The notes beneath the pieces were generated by a model. It did not search any database, was not told the DNA's origin, and was given only the letters and a program-made list of their open reading frames with translations. Position numbers and translations under genes: made by a program. DNA of 64,000 nucleotides from Blasia pusilla (lineage: Eukaryota > Marchantiophyta > Marchantiopsida > Blasiales). This document shows, piece by piece, positions 22,850 to 33,195 of this stretch (the stretch's first letter is position 1; each line of letters starts with the position of its first letter). Location: NCBI GenBank assembly GCA_050084515.1, contig CM114274.1, forward strand, positions 1,302,001 to 1,366,000. Reading direction: 5' to 3'.

Positions 22850-23246
22850 TGAGGAGCGGTAAGAGGAGAGGAAGAGAGGAGAGAGGAAACTACCTTCAAA
22901 CCCAAGATATACTTTTTTTTGAAGAGAGTTTCCGGTGATTTGAAGAGAGTTTCCGTTGGGTTGAAGAGAAGAAGATTTTTTTAAAAATATTTTTTCACTT
23001 TAGTTCTCTATGCTTAGTCACTTCCACATATTTGTTTTTCCTCTTCTTCATTCTGGCTACCCGTCTGAATCTGACAGGTTGCAAGTTGCAAAATTTATAA
23101 AAAAATGAAAAATCATTGGAATCAATAATGTGGAAGAAATCACTTTTTCCATCCAAGGTCCGGAACAAATCTATCATTTTGAATAGAGTTCAAGCTCATA
23201 GTGAACATTCTAGCAGTTGTACAATCTAAGACCTCATTTTGCATCG
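22850..23246 (+). repeat. Left terminal region of the 15-kb transposon
   Basis: GA-rich terminus (GGAGCGGTAAGAGGAGAGG), then blocks GAGAGTTTCCGTTGGGTTG, A/T runs and one subterminal palindrome (near 23060-23085). Homologous to the right end of copy A (7317-7731, inverted). The similarity to the opposite terminus is strongest in the outer ~50 GA-rich bases. Confidence 0.65.
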
Positions 23247-25737
23247 TCAAACTATTTTGTTTAAAATACTTCGCACTTCTTTGAGGGACAAAATTGATTG
23301 GTGGATTCCTACTCCTACCTCCGACTCTCTTAAAACTACAAGAAACACATAGTTCATGTGCTTACAAGGGAAATACCTTTTCCTAATTGTCTCTCTTTAG
23401 ACAAAGTCATCACAAGATCATGTGGGAAAGCGACAAATGTGTACTTGTGATACCCACAATTTTGTAATTTTGGAGATTTACATATTTATATTCAACGTAA
23501 GTATGGATCTCTTCAAGGATAAGGACTATTTGAAGTAAAGTTTGTATATACAAGGCTATCTTGGATATTATTTTTGCCCATTGGAAGAATTAGGAGTATT
23601 GGAATTGACTATGAAGCTCCTAGGATAAGGCAGAGAGATGGAACATCAAGGATTTGCCTTGGAGGAGAGAGAAAAGAATTCATGAAGTCTAAAGACCAAG
23701 AGCAAAGCTTGGAAAAGACAACAAAGCTTAATAAAGAACTAGTTTATGAAGTGCTTCGCTCTTGAACAAAGCACGATCATGAAGAAGAGGCAGAAGTACT
23801 TTGCTCTTCACTGAAGCACCAAGATGAAGCAGTAGTGCTTCGCGGAAAAACTAAGAAGGAAGAACGAAGCACTTTGGATAAGTGCGAAGAATGCAGTGCT
23901 TTGTCCTCAGACAAAGAGGAAGAGCTTCATCTTCAAAGGAAGAAGAAGAGGTTTTGACTTCGCAGTGAAGATAAGACTGTTCGCAAATTGTTGTATTCAT
24001 GAATCATCTCATCGGGTCTGTAGAGTGAGAAAGAGATCAGGAGAACACTATGACCACTAGAATAATCAACAACAATTTGTAAGAAATCTGTTTGACAGAG
24101 AATAGCCTGTCCACATGGATGGAATTCCAAAAGTAGGAGAAGACATCTTCTTGTTGAGATCTCTGTCAGGTTCTTTGGTATTGAGTGAAGATCCACATGA
24201 GCGTGAATTCAATTCCACTAGTGAGAATAGAGGAAAGGAAAATCTTGGTACTTGTAAGAAGGAGCATAAGTGGATAAATGGTTGAATCTATTTTGTATCA
24301 AGATAACTATCAAACTCACATAAACGACACACTTTAACTTTCTTTTTAGATAATCGTGATCCTCTTGGGGATCGAACTCCATGAATCACCTTACCAAGAT
24401 CAATTCTTATAATTCTAGTACATTACAGTACCACATACATCCCTATCACACTTGAATTCACAATGTTGTTCCTGACCCAATACATCCTTCCTATTCCATT
24501 GCCACTATGAACGTCTTTTGTGGCAATGATTTCCATGTTTGCCTCTTGAGTTTATGTGATTCGCTTTGCTCTCTCCACCGTTGGCCTACACATTATGTTT
24601 CTCTTCATCCCATTTCTTGACTTGAACAAAAATGGTGGATTGAGATCATCCACCTTCTCCGGGTAGATGTTGACGTCAATCTTGGGTTGAATCCGAAATG
24701 CAAAGATCTCTGTAAGGTGAACATGCTCCAAACTCCCTCTGTATAGGAGTCTGAAATCGGCACTTGTAAGATTGTCCACTTCCTCATGAGTGCAATTGGT
24801 ACCTGCAGCAATGGGCCAAATCGTGGGGGTATTCCCTTGAGCTCCAATGGCAGTCGCATAAGACTTTTGGAAAGCGCACGATTCATTTGGGTAGAAGAAG
24901 TACTTCAATTCATCCCGGGATTCTGGTAAAACAATCAAAGGTTTTCAACCCCGAGAAACTTGGCAGTGGTAGTCATGTCCTTGTACAATTCTTATTCAAG
25001 AAAGTGCCATATGCTCTCCTAATTACATCTGATCCTACCTTTCAATTGGATCCACGTGCGGGGTTGCTTCGAGAAATATGCCACCACTTGAGGTTGCAAT
25101 CAACCTCAATGACAGGAATCCCATACTGTTGAACTACCCCCGAGACTGTATGGTGGGAAGTTCCAGCAATAGAGGGATTTTGAAATAAAACATTCACTGA
25201 TTTTACAAAAGGTAGGTCAACTCAAATTTGGGAGCAATCCAGTATCTCCGAATACCTGGGCGGGGGTAATTTCATCATCCAAATCAATCACCGAATTCTT
25301 TCCTCGATGCTGACGCTTGATTTGCCTGAAGTCAATATACTTATAAAGTCTCCAAGAGTCTTGTTCAGACTGCTCTACAACCATCTTTATGGGATGTCTC
25401 GAATTACGCCCACGAATGTCCCCACCAATGTGGACGTCTTTCTCGAGAGGAGTTGCAGCTACACACCGATTGAAAGCTTCCACATACAATTTCTCATCCC
25501 CAAATCTAACAGCAGCTCTATTGTAGAGCTCGTCAATCGAATGGCCCTTTCCCTTGTTTACGTCCTTTGTGAGGAAGATGTGGGAGGCTGCAGATTGTAG
25601 CATTGCTCTTGCCTGGTCTTGTTGGCATGCCTCAATGAGAGATATTTTTTGACATGTTTGTGATGACCTCGAAGAGGAATGGACAGTCTCGGCTCCGCTT
25701 ATGTTGGGGTGAGGGCATTTTTGTGAATGTTAAGTCC
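23247..25737 (-). pseudogene. MULE-like SWIM transposase, copy B, 3' exon (interrupted by S2)
   Basis: Collinear with copy A 5824-7316. Conserved: ARAMLQSAASHIFLTKD, GDEKLYVEAFNRCVAA, KDVHIGGDIRGR (25600-25430), YFFYPNESCAFQKSYATAIGA (24905-24850), RIQPKIDVN, RNIMCRPTVERAKRIT (24600-24553). Solo LTR S2 (23446-24427) splits the exon before the SWIM finger, whose second half PCKHMNYV lies near 23385-23360. The stop falls at 23249-23247. The first CxC pair is better kept than in copy A, but a TGA precedes it. It begins right after a CAG acceptor (25738), as in copy A. Confidence 0.7.
23446..24427 (-). repeat. Solo LTR S2 inserted in transposase copy B
   Basis: In minus sense it starts TGTAATGTAC and ends GGGTATCACA. 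It is homologous to S1 (10437-11730) but shorter (about 980 bp). Flanked by GTACT (23441-23445) and GTACC (24428-24432), a 5-bp duplication with one mismatch. It inserted after the DNA transposon, so it is among the youngest events here. Confidence 0.75.
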
Positions 25738-26227
25738 CTGCACGCGAAAACTTATCAACTGATGGAAGGAACGCCTAAGTATTGAATGCTTGCAACACGT
25801 GCGAATCCGACGGGTTGCAATTTTTCTCGCTTTAGGTAACTTGCAACCCATAGGAATCCGATGCGTTGCAATTTTTTTTCTGAAAAAAGTAACTTGAACC
25901 TGTCGGATTTGGACGGGTTGCAAGACAAACTTTTTAAGAAGAAAAGTAACTTGCAACCCGTCGAATTTTGACGGGTTGCATGATGAACTTTTTTCAGAAA
26001 AAAATTGCAACTCGTCGCATTTCGACGAGTTGCTTAATGAAGTTTTTTCAGAAAAGAATTGCAACCCGTCGTATTCTGACGAGTTGCAAGATGAACTTTG
26101 TTCGCAAAAGGGATGCAACCTATCAGTTCCGACGGGTTGCTTTACCTAATTTGCAACCCGTACAATTGTGACGGGATACAATCTTACACTTGGACCACAT
26201 ACTTGGAAAAAATTGGAGAAAACTCAA
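25738..26227 (-). repeat. Intron of transposase copy B holding eight palindromes
   Basis: Homologous in position to the copy A intron. The acceptor CAG is intact (25738), but the donor reads TTGAGT instead of GTGAGT (26227 leftward). Between 25790 and 26172 lie about eight 27-bp palindromes with GCAACCCGTCG-type arms, spaced about 50 bp. Several have paired arm changes, such as CTCGTCG with CGACGAG at 26011-26030. Confidence 0.75.
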
Positions 26228-27964
26228 CTGTCACATAAAGTTTCCCCATTGCCTCGTATAGACGGTCCATCGACTGAGCCACAAACATAACTATTTGTAT
26301 TTCCCCTCAATCGCATGCTTTCTTCACCACACATGAAGCTCTTCTTGGCACTCCATGGCTTGTTTCAAGGTTTTGCTATCCTTGCAACGTTGAAGTAGAG
26401 CTACATGCTATGTTCTCTTAGTCTCCTTGATGCACGATTTTGTGTAGCGAGTCACGATGTTGCCAATGGAAAGCATCCGATCTTTCCCTTTCCGGTTGAA
26501 CTCCAGCATTTTGAAGATATAAGCTCTAGATCCCTTGCCTCCTTGGTCCATGAACTGCCATCTATGTATGAATGGAATCCGTAAGTTGGCCTTGATCCTA
26601 AAAATAGCATCCATCTTCGCCGTCTTTCCATCAAGTATTCGTATTTGACGCAATAAGTTCTTGAAGCTTTCAGGATCAGCCAAGAATGCAAAATTTTCCC
26701 ACAATTGCTTCTCCTCAGGTGCCGTGATCTCCCCTTGGCCAGGGATATCTAGCAGTTATTCACAAATTTGTGATGCATTTGTCAATTTGATCACTCCTGG
26801 CTCTGATCATGGAGAATTTTTGTACACCTTGGCCACTTTCTTTGCCATATCCTCCTTGATGTGTCTCTGAATTGCACACGTGACAGGATGAGTGTGACAC
26901 CCAACATGAATTGCCAGCCTTGTATACTCGAACATAGAACTGTAGTCGTGCACTATGAAAAAACTATAAGCCGAACACGCTCCAACATAGAAAGGGGAGG
27001 CTTGACAATGCTGACATTGATGGCCACCCGACAATTTGGTCATACCCATGGCGTAAGGAGTTTATGCATTTTTGAGAGGGAATTGGGAAGTATTCACGAC
27101 TCTGTTCCTCTCGAGGAAGGGGCATCTTGGACATTTTGCACTCTAAGGCTCCAACGCATTGGAGATGAGACATAATCCAAGGACCACTTGGGATTGAAGC
27201 GGTCGTCCGCTGTAGTCTGCACCATCCGTAACAGTCTTACTTTCGGTCCATACCCTTCAAGCGGCCTCCATCTTTCTTCTAAGCAGGACCAACAAGTGGA
27301 GCCAACTCAAAACTACAGTCTCCATCTTACATTGCTAGCAGCTCATCCACGATAATAATGTGCTTGAATAGTTTCAAGGGAAGAGAAGAAAGCTAAAAAT
27401 TCCCAGAAACTCGAAGCAGGAATGAGTAAGCAGATGTTGGGTCACAAATGTTTCCAAGAGATCTTGTGAGATCGACGACATCTGAGATGTCGACAGCTTC
27501 AACCGCAATATTCCGTGCTTGTGAAATTGGAGTCGATGCTAGATCAGCCAAAGCACCCATGCCAAACGTGGAGCATGGACCACTCGAAGGTTTCAGACTG
27601 TCTTCATGAGTCGCAATGGTGATCAGAGGTAGGCCTTTTACTCTGAGAAAAAGGCAGCCCGAGCGGCTCAAGTATCGGTGGCTGACTATATTAAGTCTCA
27701 AAATTGTCCATTGGAGTAGGGTAAGAGGTTCCACAGTTTGGAGCCTCCAATCTCCGGTTGGACTATTTCACCAATGACATGATCCGTTCCATCAACCTTG
27801 ACATCCTTGGATACAAAGATGGTTCCAATCTGGAGAAGAAATCGGAGTGAGAGGAAATGTTCTTTGACAATTACATGATTGTCACTAGGTGGAGCTCGAA
27901 TTATCTCCGATTGAGGAAGGCCCACTAGATGACTACCACATGTGAGCTTCACATAATTGTCCAT
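26228..27964 (-). pseudogene. MULE-like SWIM transposase, copy B, 5' exon region
   Basis: Starts MDNYVKLTCGSHLVGLPQSE at 27964, 80 bp downstream of a TATAAAT box. Continues with LRFLLQIGTIFVSKDVKVDG, EIVQPEIGG, then RNIAVEAVDISDVVDLTRSLG (27600-27450), a Cys/His-rich stretch (HQCQHCQASPFYVGAC, 27025-26975), HTHPVTCAIQRHIKEDMAKKV (26890-26830) and WENFAFLADPESF, FIHRWQFMDQGGKGSRAY (26700-26515). It lacks the GLDLIDRM...FMADNAQ block present in copy A (4680-4990): a deletion near 26515-26495 removes the probable catalytic core. This copy could not have acted as transposase. Confidence 0.65.
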
Positions 27965-28043
27965 TTAGTTCAGACCAAGAATGATTGCCCAAATAGAGGA
28001 ATAAAAATGAGAATAAAAATGAGAATAAGAATGAGACTGTTGA

Positions 28044-28050
28044 ATTTATA
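28044..28050 (-). promoter_or_regulatory. TATA box of transposase copy B
   Basis: Minus-sense TATAAAT inside CACTATAAATTCA, followed by TTCTCAT-type hexamers (28040-27990) and the start codon at 27964. Same layout as copy A. Confidence 0.6.
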
Positions 28051-28189
28051 GTGAACAGTGTCCGTTCAAATTCTGATAGAATATGTTTGACATGCAGTTG
28101 GTAATTAGGTTGAACCATTGCTATGTGACTAGACCTGGCGTAAAGGAATATTCAGACATGCTGGAGGTCAGAAAATATTCGACACGCTT

Positions 28190-28935
28190 CCTTCAACCCG
28201 TGGGAGCCGGACGGGTGGGAATTTTGACTCAAGGGAAACTCCAACCCGTCGCAGTTTGACGGGTTAGAAACCCTCATGAGGGATGTTGACAAAACAAACC
28301 CTAAGCCCTAAACGCATGTTGACGAGTTGAATTGAGCTTGGGTGGGAAGGTACAACCCGTCGGAGTTCGTTGGATTGCAAAATGAACGGACTCAAACGGC
28401 AGTCCCTTAGGCACTTTGTTAGGCAGTAAGGCAGCAAGTTTGGCAGCCTAGGTTCCGTGCAACGCGTCGGAGTCCAACAGGTCGCACAAATCAGGCTGAA
28501 TGGTCATTGTGCAAGCTGTCAGAGTCAGACGGGTTGCCCGGGATACAGGTTGGATAGAGCCCATGCAAGCCGGTCATGGTCTGACGGGTTGCAGGAAGTG
28601 GGCATGATCAATGGTCCCCGTGCTACCCGTGGGAGTCCGACGGGTTGCACAGGACCCAGGCTGGATGGACCTCATGCAACCCGTCGGGGCCCGACGGGTT
28701 GCAAGAACTGGGAAAGATGAATGTTCCACGTGCAACCCATCAGAGTCCGATGGGTTGCACGGGACCCAAGGTGGATGGACCCCGTTCAACCCGTCCATGT
28801 ATGACGGGTTGCAGGAACTGGGCAGGGATGGACCTCGTGTAACCCGTTGGAGTCCAACGGGTTGCACGTCGAGTCTCGAGCGTACCGCCCAAGCATTGGA
28901 ATTGCAACCCGTCGGGATCCGACGGGCTGCAGGCA
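28190..28935. repeat. Palindrome array in the divergent intergenic region
   Basis: About twelve inverted repeats of roughly 27 bp (arms like GCAACCCGTCGGA and TCCGACGGGTTGC), spaced 50-70 bp. They lie between the TATA box of the leftward transposase gene and that of the rightward ParB-methyltransferase gene. The intervals carry related phrases (GGATGGACC, GGAACTGGG), so some units spread as tandem copies. Long ORFs through this region are a by-product of the repeat. Confidence 0.85.
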
Positions 28936-29003
28936 GACCACGCGTAACATGCACCGTAACGGTCCACCGTCGTACCAACGGTCGAGTCCAACAACTCCAA
29001 AAG

Positions 29004-29010
29004 TATATAA
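29004..29010 (+). promoter_or_regulatory. Putative TATA box of the ParB-methyltransferase gene
   Basis: TATATAA, 249 bp before the ATG at 29259 and just downstream of the palindrome array. It is the best core-promoter match between the array and the coding start. Confidence 0.5.
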
Positions 29011-29258
29011 GGACCAGTTTTGAGGATTTTCACTTTCCATTTTACACTTTTTCGCGCTGCTTTCAAGTCCTCTGTTCACACGACTATGAAAACTCACTTT
29101 CCTATTACTCGGACATCTCAACGGTTGGTCGTTGTCTCTTCATTTGGGGGCTACAATGGTTGGTGACGACTGTTTGAGTTGAATCGATTCTTTTCAAAGG
29201 AAACAACAATTCAAGTCAAAAACCCTCACACATCGTTCGATTATCGACTAATTTCAAG

Positions 29259-29903
29259 ATGGCTCAAAAAAAGACCCAAGACAACAAGGTCGGGAGCTTC
29301 TCTCCCAAGTTCGGCGGAGCTCCGTCTTCTGTTATGCAATGCACGCCCGCAAATGTACGCCGAGAGGAAATTGAGCAACGCGAGCGGGAAACTGAAATGA
29401 GGAAGCATGAAATGTTGACAAAACTAGCTCTAGAGAAGATCGCAAAGCAAGAGAAGAAGCGAGAAGTGAAATTGCTCGCAGATGCGGAGAAGGCCGAGAA
29501 GAAACGAATGGAGGCAAAGATCAAGCAGAAGAAGAGGCCGGATGCCGCCTTCCGGAAAGCCGAATCGGAAAAACCTAGGAAGGAAAAGGCAGTGGTTGAA
29601 AAAGAAGAACCCGCCCAGTGATCCACCATGAGTGTTGAAATGGAGGATGTCTCATCCATGAGGTCGAGTGGTCCAATTCAGGACACCAATACCAACGAGT
29701 TTCCAGAGACCAACGAGGAAGCTGTAAGAACCCTGAGTGTCGAGATCATGGAGATCTCGGAAGGAGAAGGAGAAGAGTCTTCTACATCTTAGAAGCATGT
29801 TGAAGAATTCAATCTCTTGGAAATTGAAGAGTTTCCAGTAGACTTGCCGAATGAGGCTCCAGAGCAGCTTGCTAGACTTGACATGGACCCAATTTTTGAG
29901 TGG
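29259..29903 (+). pseudogene. ParB-methyltransferase gene, exon 1 (charged coiled-coil N-terminus)
   Basis: Starts MAQKKTQDNKVGSFSPKFGG. It then has a long Lys/Glu-rich helix (about residues 30-115, REEIEQRERETEMRKHEM...) of coiled-coil character, followed by an acidic stretch (EISEGEGEE) and LDMDPIFEW before the donor TGG|GTAAGC. Two in-frame stops (TGA at 29619, TAG near 29791) interrupt it. The 85-nt intron 29904-29988 (GTAAGC...ACGCAG) joins in phase 0 to exon 2. The function of the tail is unknown; such helices usually serve dimerisation or DNA contact. Confidence 0.6.
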
Positions 29904-29988
29904 GTAAGCATTGTCCTACAATTCTCTCCGCACTGCATTAGTTCCAGTCATTCTAAAACTTTGAATTGAAAGTGTGACATTCACGCAG

Positions 29989-30467
29989 GTGGTGAAGCAG
30001 ATGGCACTGGTGGATGGCCTGAATTTCCGGAGGATTCCTCTATGCCGACTCCAAATAAGTCCAATGAAATACGTCCGAGAAATCCAATCAGAGGAAGATA
30101 TTGACAAGTTGAAGCATTCTGTGGCAACAACTTCATACGTTGATAGCTTCCCACATTTCTATATTCAACCGTATGATGAGCATGGAACCCAGGCTTTGGT
30201 AACGGAGGAAGACCTGGAGAGTCTGGATGCTTCTTGGAGGTTGAGGGACGTGGAGTTCTGGAAGGCAGTGGCAGGAACCCAATACAAGTGGATGCAAAAC
30301 ATGTACTTCTTCATCTGGGATGGCAACCACCGATTCAAGGCGTGGTCACAGTTTGCAGCGGAGCGACCAAACTCCCTTGAGGCTCACTTCTGTGTGAGGG
30401 CGGTGGTCCTCCATCCCTACCCGAATCTTATGGCCACAGTGGAGATGGCCATGCACACCATGAACAC
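29989..30467 (+). pseudogene. ParB-methyltransferase gene, exon 2: ParB/Srx-like domain
   Basis: Uninterrupted frame of 159 codons. The first part reads RIPLCRLQISPMKYVREI followed by SEEDIDKLKHSV, the arrangement of the ParB/sulfiredoxin N-terminal fold (strand, loop, Arg, helix). The hallmark FIWDGNHRFKAW follows (30312-30347), equivalent to the G-x-x-R box of ParB-like domains. In bacteria and phages this fold is found in partition proteins and in front of some DNA methyltransferases. It binds or cleaves nucleotides or DNA; the activity here is unknown. The donor AC|GTAAGT at 30467/30468 is strong. Confidence 0.6.
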
Positions 30468-31361
30468 GTAAGTATGGTGAAACTTTTTTTTCCTGAAAAT
30501 GAACCAATTTTAACTCGTCGGACTCCGACAGGTTGGTTAACCTGTATAAAATCAAGTAATCATTAACGATAGGTGCGATGGGTTGCGATAGAAAGAAGTT
30601 GCTATCGTGTTTGCAATCCGTTGGACTCCGACGGATTCCTTTTGGCTCTCTATTGAGTTGCCTGGCAACTTGTCGGAGTCAGATGGGTTGCACAATCTCA
30701 AGTGTAGCTAGCCTAGTAGGACAGGCCCTTCAACCTCTCGGAGTCCGACTTGTTGCAGATTCAGGGGAGGGCGTGGTTTGAGTGGCCGATCATGCAACCC
30801 GTCGCATTCTGACGGGTTGCATGATCTTTACAGAATGAGTCTTGCATGGGGTGGCTATGCAACCCGTCGATCTTCGACGGATTGCAAAGCCATGCAAACC
30901 CAACCCTTCCGTAAAGAAAATTCAAATCGTCGGACTCTGACAGGTTGCAAACCACTCAAACCAGGCCCTTTCCTACCGCATATGTAACCCGTCGGACTTC
31001 GCCGGGTTGCATGATCGGCAATCAAACTCGGCTGTCAATACTACATTTTGTGCAACCCATTGGACTCTAATGGGTCGCACAAGCAAGGACCTCTTGCAAC
31101 CTATCAGAGTCCGATGGGTTGCAAGAGAAAAAACTTGTGTCAATTCCTGAACCCGGATGCAAACATAATACCCAAGGTGGGTGGCTTTGCAATCTGTCAG
31201 TTTCTGATGGGTTGAATTTTTGAATTTACAGGACTTGAAGTGCAACCCGTCAGATTCCAACGGGTTGCCAATAGCTATCATTTTGTTTTTCTGCTTCCAA
31301 CCCGTCGGAAACCGACGGGTTGCTAGTTGTTAATATTCTTACTTCTCGTTGATGGTTGCAG
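30468..31361 (+). repeat. Large intron of the ParB-methyltransferase gene, packed with palindromes
   Basis: GTAAGT at 30468 and GTTGCAG ending at 31361 give an 894-nt intron that joins in phase 2 without a frame change (TMNT into IVSEGN). From about 30510 to 31322 it contains roughly fourteen palindromes with arms related to CAACCCGTCGGA/TCCGACGGGTTG. Several carry matched changes in both arms, for example CCCATT with AATGGG at 31055-31074. Confidence 0.8.
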
Positions 31362-33195
31362 CATTGTGTCGGAAGGGAATGTTACCCATCACATCCAGGA
31401 ATGCGACCGAGTGAGGAAGGTTCTTACAACATGCCCGTTGCAATACAAAGGATTCCTAGGAGACGAGTTGATGGATGAGATGCTCGTAAAAGGAGCACAA
31501 ATCAAAAACAAGACTTGGGCCAACACATTTATTTCCCAAGATGGAGCTATTACAATACTCTGCTGGTCAAAAATCCGTGCGGCGCAAAGAAGCGCGACAC
31601 TAGAGCTAGAGCGGAGAGGGAATGTTTCGGCTTCTGAGAGAGCCAAGTTCATTCAAGCTGCGGTGTCGGTGACGACCACGTACCTTGCAAGCAAGATGTA
31701 GCAGTACATCGCCGTCCTCAACCCTGAGCTCAGGCCCGACTTCTACAAAGAGTTGAAGGCATTAATCAAGCGGCAACAAAAGAGGGATGAGGATCCCCAT
31801 GCAAGGAATGTAGAGAAGGTGTCTTTAGATAGAGTTCACCGCTTCGCCCTCTTTGGGATTTTGGAATTCAGGAAGATCGGGCTGATGAAGATCAATCTAG
31901 AGGGAATAGAGGTAGAGAAAAAATTGGTCCCCTGGGGGTGTCGTACCCAGTCATCTCCCAGTGGCTGCGAAAGTGGTCCTTCTGGGATGCCTTGTGCTTG
32001 GTGGGAAAGTCGATGATTGAATGCCTTCAAGCCCACCTGCAGAGAATTCAGCCGGTACGTGAGGAGGCTAGCCTTGAATCCGCGGAGGAGTTTCAATTGT
32101 AGTTGAATGACATCCGGGATAAACCTGCAAAGAAACATGGGTTCAACACAATGTTCAAGAGCCACATTCTGCCACAGGGGGATGTTGACGAGGAGATTGG
32201 CGACCACAAGAAACGAGACTTCGCAAAAAAGGAGAAGAAGCTTCAAGATCAAGTTTCCGATTCATTCCACCATCAAGCTGCGTAGAGGATGGTGTTCAGA
32301 TTCTTGACCTCTTGTATGAACGCAAGAACACGGAGGAAGGATGGCGAAGGATACTCCATGTGCAATGTGGAGATAGCCCTCGAGATGAGCCCTTGGGAAG
32401 TGCTCAACTTTCCAATATGGTTGGACTTCAACGACCCCGATGAGCTGACTGATCGAGCAATGCGAGACTTGTATAATGCGCTAGCTGCTCGCAAGGAGGA
32501 CATTCCAAACCTTTTTAAAGACGAAGGAGTACTTCGGAGGGGATGTTGAGGCACAAGCGATTGGGGCGGTGGAGATTTTGTCAAAAACAATAACGGCAAA
32601 AGACAAGTCCACTACGGGGCTGAAATCCAAGGTGAAGGCCCCCAAACCAAATCATGTGGATTTCGAGGTCACGCAGACCCCAACAAGCAGGCACCCCACT
32701 AGCGAGAAGCAAAAGAGGGAGACACCCAGTTCCTTTGGAGGGGGGGGGGAGACAAGAATTTTTTCTATACTCCCTCATCATTGGGGAAACACAAGGATGG
32801 ACCATCAAAAATCACCATCTTGCTGCATCAAACATTACTTCTGGAAGAAGTGGAGAAGTTCTCAACACAAGAGTCCACGCCTGCCCTAGAGAAGCTGACA
32901 TTGTTGGGATGTAAGCTTCTGCAAAATAGCCATGCCCCATGGACCATCAATTGGGTACTTGAGAAGGTTGCAATTAACCTCCTCATCGCAGATCTACCTC
33001 CGGGACTCAGATTATGGGCAGAGAACCCACCCGATATAGTCCTGGATTGGAACATTCCATTCACACATGACCAAATCGCGTTGATGTTCTCCTTTTCCAA
33101 CGCGTATCTGAGTGACACGGGATATTTCCTGGTTTTCACTGGAGGAAGCGAGGATGAGCTCTTCAACTTGCAGTGCATGAAGCGGTCGTTGAAGT
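31362..33195 (+). pseudogene. ParB-methyltransferase gene, exon 3: middle region and methyltransferase motif IV-like block
   Basis: Continues IVSEGNVTHHIQECDRVRKV, FISQDGAITILCWSKIRAAQRS, then after an in-frame TAG (31699-31701; the homologous copy has Gln CAG) QYIAVLNPELRPDFYKELKAL. Then LNDIRDKPAKKHGFNTMFK (32102), FPIWLDFNDPDELTDRAM (32413) and LLIADLPPGLRLWAENPPD (32970-33030). This last block has the placement of the catalytic D/N-P-P-Y/W motif of N6-adenine or N4-cytosine DNA methyltransferases, here as DLPP. It is followed by a FSFSNAYLSDTGYFLVF helix-strand pair. The gene is cut at 33195 after SLKW, where an inverted-repeat element begins. The expected motif I exon is absent on this side. 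Several frameshifts (near 31930, 32100, 32550, 32760). Confidence 0.6.

Noticed and set aside
22141-22850. Plus-strand frames over Ty3 elements 4 and 5 (e.g. 21539-22066, 61025-61240)
   Set aside because: Shadows of the minus-strand integrase and RNase H frames.
28457-29177. Long open frames (up to 188 codons) on both strands through the intergenic array
   Set aside because: They translate the repeat (ATRRxPTGC / NPSxxDGL in every frame); frames exist on both strands because the palindromes lack stops.
28190-31322. Palindrome arrays as a CRISPR array
   Set aside because: Repeat units are self-complementary and imperfect, spacing is irregular, intervals are partly related to each other, no cas genes exist and the genome is eukaryotic.
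32689-32914. Separate gene at 32569-32914
   Set aside because: A low-complexity linker of the ParB-methyltransferase exon in shifted frames; the minus copy (36712-36392) shows the proper frame.
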